Shown: piece after piece, positions 38,519-45,299 of the stretch
Position numbering within the stretch: the stretch's first letter is position 1
Layout of the letters: each line of letters begins with the position of its first letter
NCBI RefSeq assembly: GCF_900108045.1
Contig: NZ_FNUK01000001.1
Span: 161,083-225,082, forward strand
Length of the DNA stretch: 64,000 nucleotides
Direction: 5' to 3'
Origin: Caloramator fervidus
GTDB lineage: Bacteria; Bacillota; Clostridia; Clostridiales; Caloramatoraceae
The notes under the pieces: generated by a model
What the model was told of the DNA's origin: nothing
Databases searched by the model: none
What the model saw: the letters and a program-made list of their open reading frames with translations, nothing else
Translations under genes and position numbers: made by a program

Positions 38519-38705
38519 TAAACTCCCCCCCTTTTTAGGATTAACCTTAATTAGAATTATATTAATTTTGATTATAAATATTACACAAAAGTAGGCTTTT
38601 ATTTTATTTAAATTCGACAGAGTAATTGTAAAAAAATTATAAAGGTTTAGGTTAATATTTATTGAACTTTATAATAAACATTTTATTAGAGGGGGGATGG
38701 ACAAG
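38519..38705. promoter_or_regulatory. Divergent control region of the purine locus
   Basis: On the plus strand a TATAAT is at 38670-38675. On the minus strand one is at 38561-38556. An inverted pair, ATTAACCT (38540-38547) and AGGTTAAT (38649-38656), flanks the region. The left copy is near the predicted minus-strand start and the right copy overlaps the poor -35 of the plus-strand promoter. This is the layout of a shared operator for an activator such as the PucR-type protein. Confidence 0.45.
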
Positions 38706-39614
38706 ATGGATAATAAAAAACAATATGTATTAGCAGTTCCAAACTTTAGTGAAGGAAGAAGAAAGGAAGTTATAGAGGCTATAGTTGATCAGCTAAGAAA
38801 TGTTGAAGGGGTAAAACTTATAAGCTATGAGCCAGAATATGATTTTAATAGAACTGTTGTAACCGTAATAGGAGAACCTAAACCTTTAAAGGAAGCTTTG
38901 CTTAATATGGCAGGAAAGGCGTATGAACTTATCAACATGGAAGAGCAAACTGGTTCACACCCAAGAATAGGAGCACAGGATACAATTCCACTTTTCCCAT
39001 TTAAAAACATAACAATAGAGGAAGTTATAAATCTTGCAGAAGAAATAGGAAGGGAAATTTATGAAAGATATAAAGTTCCAGTATATTTCTCTGGAAAGAA
39101 TGCAAGAAACGAATTTAGAAAATCAATTTCTAATATAAGGGAAGGTCAATATGAAGGACTTAAAAAAGTTGTACATACAGAGGAGAGAAGACCAGATATA
39201 GGACCTCCTGCACTTCATCCAACTGCTGGAGCAACAATAGTTAGCGCAGATTATGAAGGACTTACTGCATATAATGTATTCCTTGGAACTGAAGATTTAG
39301 ATATTGCAAAAAAAATAGCAAAGGCAGTAAGGGGACCAAGTGGAGGCTTTTCAACAGTAAGGGCTGTAGGAATTAAATTCCCTGAAAGAAGCGGAGTTGT
39401 AGTTTCTATGAACATGTTTGACTGTTCACAAACTCCACTTTATAGGGTTTATAACTTTATAAAGCAAGAAGCTGCAAGATATGGAGTTCAAGTTACAGGC
39501 TCAGAAATAGTAGGTCCTGTAAAACTTGATTATCTTATAAATTCTCTTGAATACTTCTTAGGTCTTGAGAACTTTAGAAAAGAACAAATAATAGAATATC
39601 ATTTAATGGATTAA
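38706..39614 (+). CDS. Formiminotransferase (FTCD N-terminal type), probably formiminoglycine-specific
   Basis: Moves a formimino group to tetrahydrofolate. The 302 residues correspond to the formiminotransferase half of FTCD: VLAVPNFSEGRRKEV, the catalytic His in GSHPRIGAQDTIPLFPF, and LHPTAGATIVSAD. It is a paralog of the histidine-operon copy at 60826. Heading the shell-protein gene run, it most likely acts on formiminoglycine, giving 5-formimino-THF and glycine. ATG 38706 was chosen because ATG 38697 touches the GGGGGG ribosome site. The substrate is inference. Confidence 0.9.
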   Translation: MDNKKQYVLAVPNFSEGRRKEVIEAIVDQLRNVEGVKLISYEPEYDFNRTVVTVIGEPKPLKEALLNMAGKAYELINMEEQTGSHPRIGAQDTIPLFPFKNITIEEVINLAEEIGREIYERYKVPVYFSGKNARNEFRKSISNIREGQYEGLKKVVHTEERRPDIGPPALHPTAGATIVSADYEGLTAYNVFLGTEDLDIAKKIAKAVRGPSGGFSTVRAVGIKFPERSGVVVSMNMFDCSQTPLYRVYNFIKQEAARYGVQVTGSEIVGPVKLDYLINSLEYFLGLENFRKEQIIEYHLMD

Positions 39615-39626
39615 GGGGGTTATGTT

Positions 39627-41042
39627 ATGAGATATGATTGCATAGTTAAAAATGCTAGGATTCCTCAGGGGGATGACACTGTTTTAACCAACATTCTTGT
39701 TAAAGATGAGAAGATTGCAGGTTTTGTTGATAATATAGAAGGAATTGAGGCAGATACAATAATTGATGCTGAAGGACATTTAACTTTACCAGGATGTATA
39801 GATTCCCATACACATTATATGGATCCTGGATTTACCCACAGAGAAAACTTTTTAACAGGAACAAAAGGAGCAGCTGTTGGTGGAGTTACAACTATAATTG
39901 ATATGCCTTGCTGTTCAGTTCCATCAGTAAGAGGAGTTGCAGAGCTTTACAATAAAATAAACGCTATAAAGGATAAAGCAATTGTTGACTATGCTATGTG
40001 GGGAGGAGTTACTGGGGAAGATGTTAGAAATAAAAAGTTGAATATAATAGAAGAACAAGCGGCTGAAGGGGTTGTAGCATTTAAAATTTACATGACTCCA
40101 TCAGTTCCATCATATCCTAGGGTTACAGATCCTGAAATGCTAGAAATATTTAAGGAAGTTGCAAAAACAGGACTACCTGTTGGTGTACATGCTGAAAACT
40201 TTGCAATTTGTGATTACATGGTTAAGAAATTCCAAGAAGAAGGTAGAATGGATGGACCAGCTTGGGCGGAGGCCAGAATGGAGCTTGCAGAAAAAGTTGC
40301 AATTCAACTTTGCATAAGCTATGCAGAGGAAACAGGAGCAAGGTTCCACGTTGTTCATATGTCAACAGGAATAGGTGCAAAGCTTGTTAAAGAAGCAAAA
40401 ATGAAGGGACTTGATGTTACTGCAGAAACTTGTCCTCATTATCTTACATTAAACTATCAAGAACATATGACTAAATATAAACAATTTGTAAAAATAGCAC
40501 CTCCAATAAGAACAAAGAAGGATAATGAGGAGCTTTGGAAAGGGCTTCAAGATGGTAGCGTTGACTTTATAGCTACAGACCATGCTCCATATGAAATAGC
40601 AACTGAAAAGGATGCACCAGGAATGAATATATGGACTGCTTTTCCAGGAATACCAGGAACAGAGACAATGGTTCCAATAATGGTTAGTGAAGGATATAAC
40701 AAAGGAAGAATATCTTTATCAAGACTTGTTGAAATATTATCAACTAACCCAGCAAAGCATTATGGGCTTTATCCAAAGAAGGGTGCATTGATGATAGGCT
40801 CAGATGCTGATTTTACAATTATAGATTTGAATAAGGAATGGATAATTAAGAAAGAAGAAATTCAATGCCTAAATAAATATACTCCATTTGATGGAATGAA
40901 GTTAAAAGGAAAGGTAGTAAAGACAATTGTTCGCGGAAGACTTGTATATGATGAAGAAAAAGGAATAGTTGGAGAACCAGGCTATGGTAAATGGATAAAG
41001 AGACAAAGCATTCAAAAACTTGATAGAGTATTAAAATTCTAG
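39627..41042 (+). CDS. Hydantoinase/dihydroorotase-family amidohydrolase; candidate xanthine amidohydrolase
   Basis: A 471-residue binuclear amidohydrolase that opens cyclic amide rings. Metal ligands are visible in DSHTHYMDPG, the lysine of VVAFKIYMTPS (to be carboxylated), GVHAEN, FHVVHMSTG and FIATDHAPYE. In purine fermentation the first ring opening is xanthine to 4-ureido-5-imidazolecarboxylate, the same kind of reaction on a six-membered ureide. Its neighbours fit the next steps. It could instead be a hydantoinase or allantoinase by family alone. The C-terminus has an extra helical stretch, KWIKRQSIQKLDRVLKF. Confidence 0.9.
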   Translation: MRYDCIVKNARIPQGDDTVLTNILVKDEKIAGFVDNIEGIEADTIIDAEGHLTLPGCIDSHTHYMDPGFTHRENFLTGTKGAAVGGVTTIIDMPCCSVPSVRGVAELYNKINAIKDKAIVDYAMWGGVTGEDVRNKKLNIIEEQAAEGVVAFKIYMTPSVPSYPRVTDPEMLEIFKEVAKTGLPVGVHAENFAICDYMVKKFQEEGRMDGPAWAEARMELAEKVAIQLCISYAEETGARFHVVHMSTGIGAKLVKEAKMKGLDVTAETCPHYLTLNYQEHMTKYKQFVKIAPPIRTKKDNEELWKGLQDGSVDFIATDHAPYEIATEKDAPGMNIWTAFPGIPGTETMVPIMVSEGYNKGRISLSRLVEILSTNPAKHYGLYPKKGALMIGSDADFTIIDLNKEWIIKKEEIQCLNKYTPFDGMKLKGKVVKTIVRGRLVYDEEKGIVGEPGYGKWIKRQSIQKLDRVLKF

Positions 41043-41052
41043 GAGGGATAAT

Positions 41053-41664
41053 ATGCCAAGACATGCCATTTTAGTTATAGATATGCTAAATGACTTTGTC
41101 GGTGAAAAGGCAACTTTAAGATGCCCAGGAGCTGATCTTATAGTTCCTAATCTTCAAAGACTTTTTAAGTGGGTTAGGGAAAGAAGAGCAAGCGGTAAAG
41201 ATGACGTTCAGCTTGTTCATATTCAAGAAGCCCACAGGAAAAATGATGCAGACTTTAGGGTAAGGCCTGTTCATGCTGTAAAGGGAACTTGGGGTTCAGA
41301 TTTTATAGAAGAGTTGAAACCAGAAGGAGATGAATATATAGTTCAAAAGAGAAGACACTCAGGCTTTGCTTATACTGATCTTGACCTTTATTTAAGAGAA
41401 GAAAATATAGATACGGTTGTTTTAACAGGTGTTTGGACAAATGTATGTGTAAGAAGCACAGCATCAGATGCTCTCCATCATGCTTATAAAGTAATAGTTT
41501 TATCAGATGGAACTCAATCTAAAACTCAAGAAATGCATGAGTCTGGACTTAGAGACTTAAGTTTATTTGCAAAGATAATGACAATAGATGAATATATAGA
41601 GGCTTGGGAAAACGGAATAGATCCATGGATAGGAGCTGGAGATAGGGAAAATAAAGTTGAATAA
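41053..41664 (+). CDS. Isochorismatase-family amidohydrolase; candidate ureidoimidazole hydrolase
   Basis: A 203-residue cysteine hydrolase. The Asp-Lys-Cys triad is in VIDMLNDF, YIVQKRRHSGF and TGVWTNVCVRSTASDA. Relatives that cleave ureido groups include N-carbamoylsarcosine, ureidoacrylate and triuret/biuret hydrolases. After xanthine ring opening a ureido group must be removed from 4-ureido-5-imidazolecarboxylate, releasing CO2 and ammonia. This enzyme is the natural candidate. It is 10 bases after the hydantoinase gene. Confidence 0.9.
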   Translation: MPRHAILVIDMLNDFVGEKATLRCPGADLIVPNLQRLFKWVRERRASGKDDVQLVHIQEAHRKNDADFRVRPVHAVKGTWGSDFIEELKPEGDEYIVQKRRHSGFAYTDLDLYLREENIDTVVLTGVWTNVCVRSTASDALHHAYKVIVLSDGTQSKTQEMHESGLRDLSLFAKIMTIDEYIEAWENGIDPWIGAGDRENKVE

Positions 41665-41665
41665 T

Positions 41666-41701
41666 GGGGCAGGGCATCTGCCCCTTTGTGCAATATTTTT
41701 T
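41666..41701 (+). other. Intercistronic hairpin with late T-run
   Basis: GGGGCAG (41666-41672) pairs with CTGCCCC (41678-41684), then TTTGTGCAATATTTTTT. The T-run is displaced, so this may be a leaky terminator or a processing site between the amidohydrolase part and the UbiX/UbiD-shell part of the run. Confidence 0.5.
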
Positions 41702-41718
41702 AGTAAAGAGTGGTGTTT

Positions 41719-42282
41719 ATGAGGCTTATAGTTGGTATTTCAGGAGGAAGCTGTGCAATATATGGTGTAGGTCTTTTAAAGGTTTTAAAAGAGCTTAACA
41801 TAGAAACTCATCTTGTAGTATCTAAAATGGGGGAATATGTTTTAGAACATGAGTGTGGATTTAAATTAGAGGATTTAAAAAATTTTGCAACCTATGTTCA
41901 TGATAATAAAGATTTAGCAGCACCCATTGCTAGCGGTTCTTTTAAAACAGATGGAATGGTTATAGTTCCCTGTTCTATGAAAACACTTTCAGCTGTTGCA
42001 AATGGATATTCTGAAAGTCTTTTAACAAGGGCTGCTGATGTTTGTATTAAAGAGGGAAGAAAACTTATTCTTGTTCCAAGAGAAACTCCCTTAAGTGCTA
42101 TTCATCTTGAAAACATGTTAAAACTTTCAAAAATAGGAGTTAAGATAATGCCTGCTTCCCCAGCCTTTTATAATCATCCAAAGTCTATTAGCGATCTTGT
42201 TGCTTTTATGGTTGGAAGGATACTTGACCAGCTTAATATAGAGCATAGCCTCTTTATAAGATGGGGTGAAAATGATGGATAG
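41719..42282 (+). CDS. UbiX-like flavin prenyltransferase
   Basis: Makes prenylated FMN, the cofactor of UbiD decarboxylases. The 187-residue protein has GISGGSCAIYGVGLLKVL, a phosphate-binding stretch around CSMKTLSAVANGYSESLL and VPRETPLSAIHLENMLKLS, all conserved in UbiX. The ATG at 41719 follows GAGTGGTG. Two GTG codons at 41710 and 41713 are weaker choices. The end overlaps the ubiD-like gene by eight bases, so the cofactor maker and user are coupled. Confidence 0.93.
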   Translation: MRLIVGISGGSCAIYGVGLLKVLKELNIETHLVVSKMGEYVLEHECGFKLEDLKNFATYVHDNKDLAAPIASGSFKTDGMVIVPCSMKTLSAVANGYSESLLTRAADVCIKEGRKLILVPRETPLSAIHLENMLKLSKIGVKIMPASPAFYNHPKSISDLVAFMVGRILDQLNIEHSLFIRWGENDG

Positions 42283-43579
42283 ACAGATGTTAAGGCATGA
42301 GTTGAATAAATTAAAAGATATGGGACTTTTATTAGAAGTAAATGATGAAGTGGATGTAAAGTTCCAGCTTGGCGGTATACTTAAAAAATATAAAAATAGA
42401 AGGCCTATAATTTTTAACAAAGTTAAAGGATATAAAATTCCTGTTTGTGGAGCTCTTTATACTGATAGAGAGGTTTTATATAAACTTGCTAATATAAAAC
42501 ATGAGGAAAGAATATTTAAATTTATGGAATCTATTGCAAATCCAAAGCCTGTAAAACTTTTAAGCTATGGTCCTGTTATGGAAAATATAATTACAAATAA
42601 TATAGATATAACTAAATTTCCTCATCCTTATTTTCATGAAAAGGATTCATCCTGTTACATAACTGCAGGTATGCTTGTTGTAAAGGATATTAATACAGGG
42701 AAAAGATATACATCAATTAGAAGATTTCAAGTTTTAGGGAAGGATAAAATAAGCATTCTTATAGCTTCGCCTTATCTTACAAATCAGTTTTTAGAAATAG
42801 AAAAACAAAATAAACCCTTAGAGGTTGCAATAGTTTTAGGATATGATGTTCCATTTTTGCTTGCTTCTCAGGTTAGCAGTGAACTTTATGGAGTTGATAA
42901 ATATGAAATAGATAGTGCCTTAAGGGGAGAGCCTCTGGAGGTTGTAAAGTGTAAAACGGTTGATTTAGAAGTTCCAGCTTATGCTGAAATAGTGTTGGAA
43001 GGGGTTATACTTCCAAATGTAAGGGAAAAGGAAGGCCCTTTTGGAGAGCTTATGGGATATTATGGTCAACAGGCTATGCATCCTGTAATACAAATACAGG
43101 CTATAATGCATAGAAACAATCCAATTTATCAAACAGCTTTTCCATGTAGAGAAGAGCATCTTGCAAACGGACTTTTAAGAGAAGTTGAACTTTTCTACTC
43201 TTTAAAAAGGCTTGTAGATGTTAAAGATGTACATGTTACATTGGCAGGTGGATATAGATTCCATGCCATAGCTTCCATAAGAAAAAAACAAGAGGGTGAT
43301 GGAAAAACTGCAATAATTGGAGCTTTAAGTAGCATAAAGGACTTAAAGCATGTTGTAATAGTTGACGATGATATAGATATTTTTGATAGGGATGATGTTG
43401 AACTTGCAATTGCAACAAGATTTCAAGCTTCAAGGGATCTTGTTATAATTCCCGATGCATGTGGATCATCTTTAGATCCTTCCCATACCTTAAAGGGAGT
43501 TACGGATAAAATGGGAATAGATGCCACAAAGCCTTTAAATAATGAAAGATTTGAAAGATGTAAAATACCTAATTTTTAA
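42275..43579 (+). CDS. UbiD-family prFMN decarboxylase; candidate aminoimidazole carboxylate decarboxylase
   Basis: A 434-residue (de)carboxylase of the UbiD family. The key region is NVREKEGPFGELMGYYG, with the catalytic Glu pair, and FPCREEHLANGLLREVELF follows. Family members decarboxylate aromatic and heteroaromatic acids. Purine fermentation needs removal of CO2 from 4-amino-5-imidazolecarboxylate, an aromatic heterocyclic acid, so the fit is good. The gene is directly upstream of the first shell gene. ATG 42275 has GGGGTGA 5-6 bases before it. The substrate is inferred. Confidence 0.92.
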   Translation: MDRQMLRHELNKLKDMGLLLEVNDEVDVKFQLGGILKKYKNRRPIIFNKVKGYKIPVCGALYTDREVLYKLANIKHEERIFKFMESIANPKPVKLLSYGPVMENIITNNIDITKFPHPYFHEKDSSCYITAGMLVVKDINTGKRYTSIRRFQVLGKDKISILIASPYLTNQFLEIEKQNKPLEVAIVLGYDVPFLLASQVSSELYGVDKYEIDSALRGEPLEVVKCKTVDLEVPAYAEIVLEGVILPNVREKEGPFGELMGYYGQQAMHPVIQIQAIMHRNNPIYQTAFPCREEHLANGLLREVELFYSLKRLVDVKDVHVTLAGGYRFHAIASIRKKQEGDGKTAIIGALSSIKDLKHVVIVDDDIDIFDRDDVELAIATRFQASRDLVIIPDACGSSLDPSHTLKGVTDKMGIDATKPLNNERFERCKIPNF

Positions 43580-43593
43580 TATGAGGTGATATG

Positions 43594-43857
43594 ATGAGGG
43601 AAGCTATAGGTTTGATTGAAACAAGGGGGCTTGTTGCGGCAATTCAGGCAGCTGATACAATGGTAAAAACTGCAAATGTGAGGATTCTAAATTATCAAGT
43701 TGTAGGTTCAGGGCTTGTATCTGTGACTATAACTGGAGATGTAGCAGCAGTTAAGGCAGCTGTTGAAAATGCAAAGAAAGTTGCTGAGGAAATATCAGAA
43801 GTTATTTCGGCTAATGTAATTGCAAGACCCCATGATGAAGTTGATAAGATGTTTTAG
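43594..43857 (+). CDS. BMC-H microcompartment shell protein 1
   Basis: An 87-residue single-BMC-domain protein that forms hexameric shell tiles. It reads REAIGLIETRGLVAAIQAAD, with the pore loop NYQVVGSGLVSVTITGDVAA and the C-terminal VIARPHDEVD. The GSG pore resembles PduA/EutM. ATG 43594 was chosen for spacing to GAGGTGA. It begins 14 bases after the ubiD-like gene. Confidence 0.97.
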   Translation: MREAIGLIETRGLVAAIQAADTMVKTANVRILNYQVVGSGLVSVTITGDVAAVKAAVENAKKVAEEISEVISANVIARPHDEVDKMF

Positions 43858-43867
43858 GGGGGATTAA

Positions 43868-44083
43868 ATGCTAAATAAGGTTGCTTTTAATAATTTTATA
43901 GAAAAAACTTTGCAGGAAAAAGGTTTAGAATATTCAGAAAAAACTACCACAAACTTAACTGAAAGGGAAGAAAAAATATTAAAGGAGATATTGTATAAAG
44001 AAAGGAGCCTTTTAAAAGAAAGTAAGACCTCTGAAGCTAAATATATATCCATAGATGATTTGGAGGCACTTTTTAAAGTTTAG
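43868..44083 (+). CDS. Small unknown protein between shell genes
   Basis: I do not recognise it. It has 71 residues, is highly charged and probably mostly helical: MLNKVAFNNFIEKTLQEKGL, then a Thr-rich linker, then EREEKILKEILYKERSLL and a short end, YISIDDLEALFKV. Two short amphipathic helices joined by a polar linker would suit an adaptor or encapsulation role. It has a GGGGGGA ribosome site and sits 10 bases after the first BMC-H gene and 11 before the second, so it is very likely real. Confidence 0.7.
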   Translation: MLNKVAFNNFIEKTLQEKGLEYSEKTTTNLTEREEKILKEILYKERSLLKESKTSEAKYISIDDLEALFKV

Positions 44084-44094
44084 GGGGTGTGGTT

Positions 44095-44403
44095 TTGAGA
44101 AGGGCTTTAGGGATTGTTGAAACTGTAGGTTTTAGTGCTGCTGTTGCTGCTATGGATGCAGCAGCAAAGGCTGCAGATGTTAACTTAGTTGGAATGGATA
44201 GGGTTATTGGAGTTGAAAAGGCTGTTGGAGTATCCATTCACTTTGAGGGAGAGGTTGCAGCAGTTTATGCAGCAGTAGAGGCAGCCGTTGAAGCAGCAAA
44301 CAGGGTTGGAAAGGTTGCTTATTTTAAGGTTATTCCAAGACCCCATGAGGAGCTTGATAAGATTTTAGATGAGCTTAAAAAGAACATAAAAACTATTGAA
44401 TAG
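44095..44403 (+). CDS. BMC-H microcompartment shell protein 2 (long pore loop)
   Basis: A 102-residue BMC-domain protein: [20 protein letters not shown], a longer loop [18 protein letters not shown] where the other two tiles have a short Gly-rich pore loop, and [13 protein letters not shown] with a helical tail. The altered loop predicts a different central pore. The TTG at 44095 is five bases after GGGGGTG. A GTG at 44089 lies inside that site. Confidence 0.95.
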   Translation: MRRALGIVETVGFSAAVAAMDAAAKAADVNLVGMDRVIGVEKAVGVSIHFEGEVAAVYAAVEAAVEAANRVGKVAYFKVIPRPHEELDKILDELKKNIKTIE

Positions 44404-44414
44404 GAGGTATATTT

Positions 44415-44696
44415 ATGGGTCAAGCTTTAGGTTTAATTGAAACAAAAGGATTAACGGCGGCTATAGAAGCTGCAGATGCTATGGTTAAAGCTGCTAATGT
44501 TACTTTGGTTGGTTATGAAAAGATAGGGTTTGGTCTTGTGACTGTAATGGTAAGGGGAGATGTTGGAGCAGTAAAGGCTGCTGTTGATGCTGGTGCTGAA
44601 GCTGCAAGGCAGGTTGGAGAACTTCATGCTGTCCATGTAATTCCAAGGCCCCATGCAGAGGTGGAAAGGGTAATATTAAAAAGCGATAGCCAGTAG
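44415..44696 (+). CDS. BMC-H microcompartment shell protein 3
   Basis: A 93-residue BMC-domain tile: [40 protein letters not shown] and [11 protein letters not shown]. The usual GSG pore signature is GFG here, placing a Phe at the pore rim. It is the closest of the three to PduA/EutM in length. GGAGG precedes the ATG. Confidence 0.97.
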   Translation: MGQALGLIETKGLTAAIEAADAMVKAANVTLVGYEKIGFGLVTVMVRGDVGAVKAAVDAGAEAARQVGELHAVHVIPRPHAEVERVILKSDSQ

Positions 44697-44719
44697 TAAA
44701 TTGATTTATGGGTGATTAA

Positions 44720-44995
44720 ATGGACAAATACGATTTTACAATAAAAATACTTGATGATTTAATAAGAAGATTAAAAGGAAAAAGTAAAGAAAAAAAAGTG
44801 GTAACTTTTGATAGCTTTGTTGAGGATAAAAAGTCTAAAGAAGAAACAAAAAATTCAAGAAAAGTTGTTATAACAGAAAGGGATATTTTAAACTACAAAG
44901 ATGTGGTATTACATATACCTAAAAATAGTATAATAACGCCTCTTGCATTAGATTGTGCAAAATCAAAGGGGATAAAAATAATAAAGGGTGACTGA
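44720..44995 (+). CDS. Small microcompartment-associated protein with EutQ/EutT-like ITP motif
   Basis: A 91-residue protein. The N-terminus, MDKYDFTIKILDDLIRRLKG, is a likely amphipathic helix. A charged linker follows, and the C-terminal half reads VITERDILNYKDVVLHIP then SIITPLALDCAKSKGIKI. The pattern of I-T-x-x-D-I and I-T-P-x-A-x-x-x-A is the same as in the N-terminal part of EutQ and in EutT, proteins of ethanolamine microcompartments. It lies between the BMC-H and BMC-P genes. It may be an adaptor between shell and cargo. The function is not known. Confidence 0.75.
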   Translation: MDKYDFTIKILDDLIRRLKGKSKEKKVVTFDSFVEDKKSKEETKNSRKVVITERDILNYKDVVLHIPKNSIITPLALDCAKSKGIKIIKGD

Positions 44996-45018
44996 TTCCT
45001 CGTTTTAGGAGGGTTAAT

Positions 45019-45288
45019 ATGAACTTAGGAAAAGTTATAGGAACGGTTGTTGCAACAAGAAAGGATGAAAGATTAACCGGCTGTAAGCTTTTGATAACCC
45101 AGCCGGTTGATTTTAAATATAAGCCTTTAGGCAGTCCTTTTATTGCGGTGGATACGGTTGGGGCTGGCATTGGAGAGATAGTTATATATACAACTTCAGG
45201 AACAGCGGCAAGGCTTGCGGCAAAAAAATTAGAGGCCCCAATTGACATAGCTATTATAGGTATAGTAGATAGAGTTGATTTATATTAG
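45019..45288 (+). CDS. BMC-P pentameric vertex protein (EutN/CcmL family)
   Basis: An 89-residue protein that closes the corners of the shell. It begins NLGKVIGTVVATRKDERLTG, has VDTVGAGIGEIVIYTTSGTA and ends AIIGIVDRVDLY, all signature stretches of EutN/CcmL. With three BMC-H genes it provides the minimum set for a closed shell. GGAGGG precedes the ATG. The next gene starts 11 bases after its stop. Confidence 0.97.
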   Translation: MNLGKVIGTVVATRKDERLTGCKLLITQPVDFKYKPLGSPFIAVDTVGAGIGEIVIYTTSGTAARLAAKKLEAPIDIAIIGIVDRVDLY

Positions 45289-45299
45289 GGGGTGGAATA

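Noticed and set aside
39627..41664. Reductive pyrimidine degradation (hydantoinase plus ureidopropionase-like amidase)
   Set aside because: No dihydropyrimidine dehydrogenase is present, and the other neighbours (UbiD, formiminotransferase, xanthine dehydrogenase, adenine deaminases) all point to purines.
41719..43579. UbiX/UbiD as ubiquinone or menaquinone synthesis genes
   Set aside because: No other quinone genes are near, and the pair is packed between an amidohydrolase and shell genes of a catabolic locus.
43594..45288. An ethanolamine, propanediol or glycyl-radical type microcompartment
   Set aside because: No ammonia-lyase, diol dehydratase, glycyl-radical enzyme, aldehyde dehydrogenase or PduL gene is in the window.
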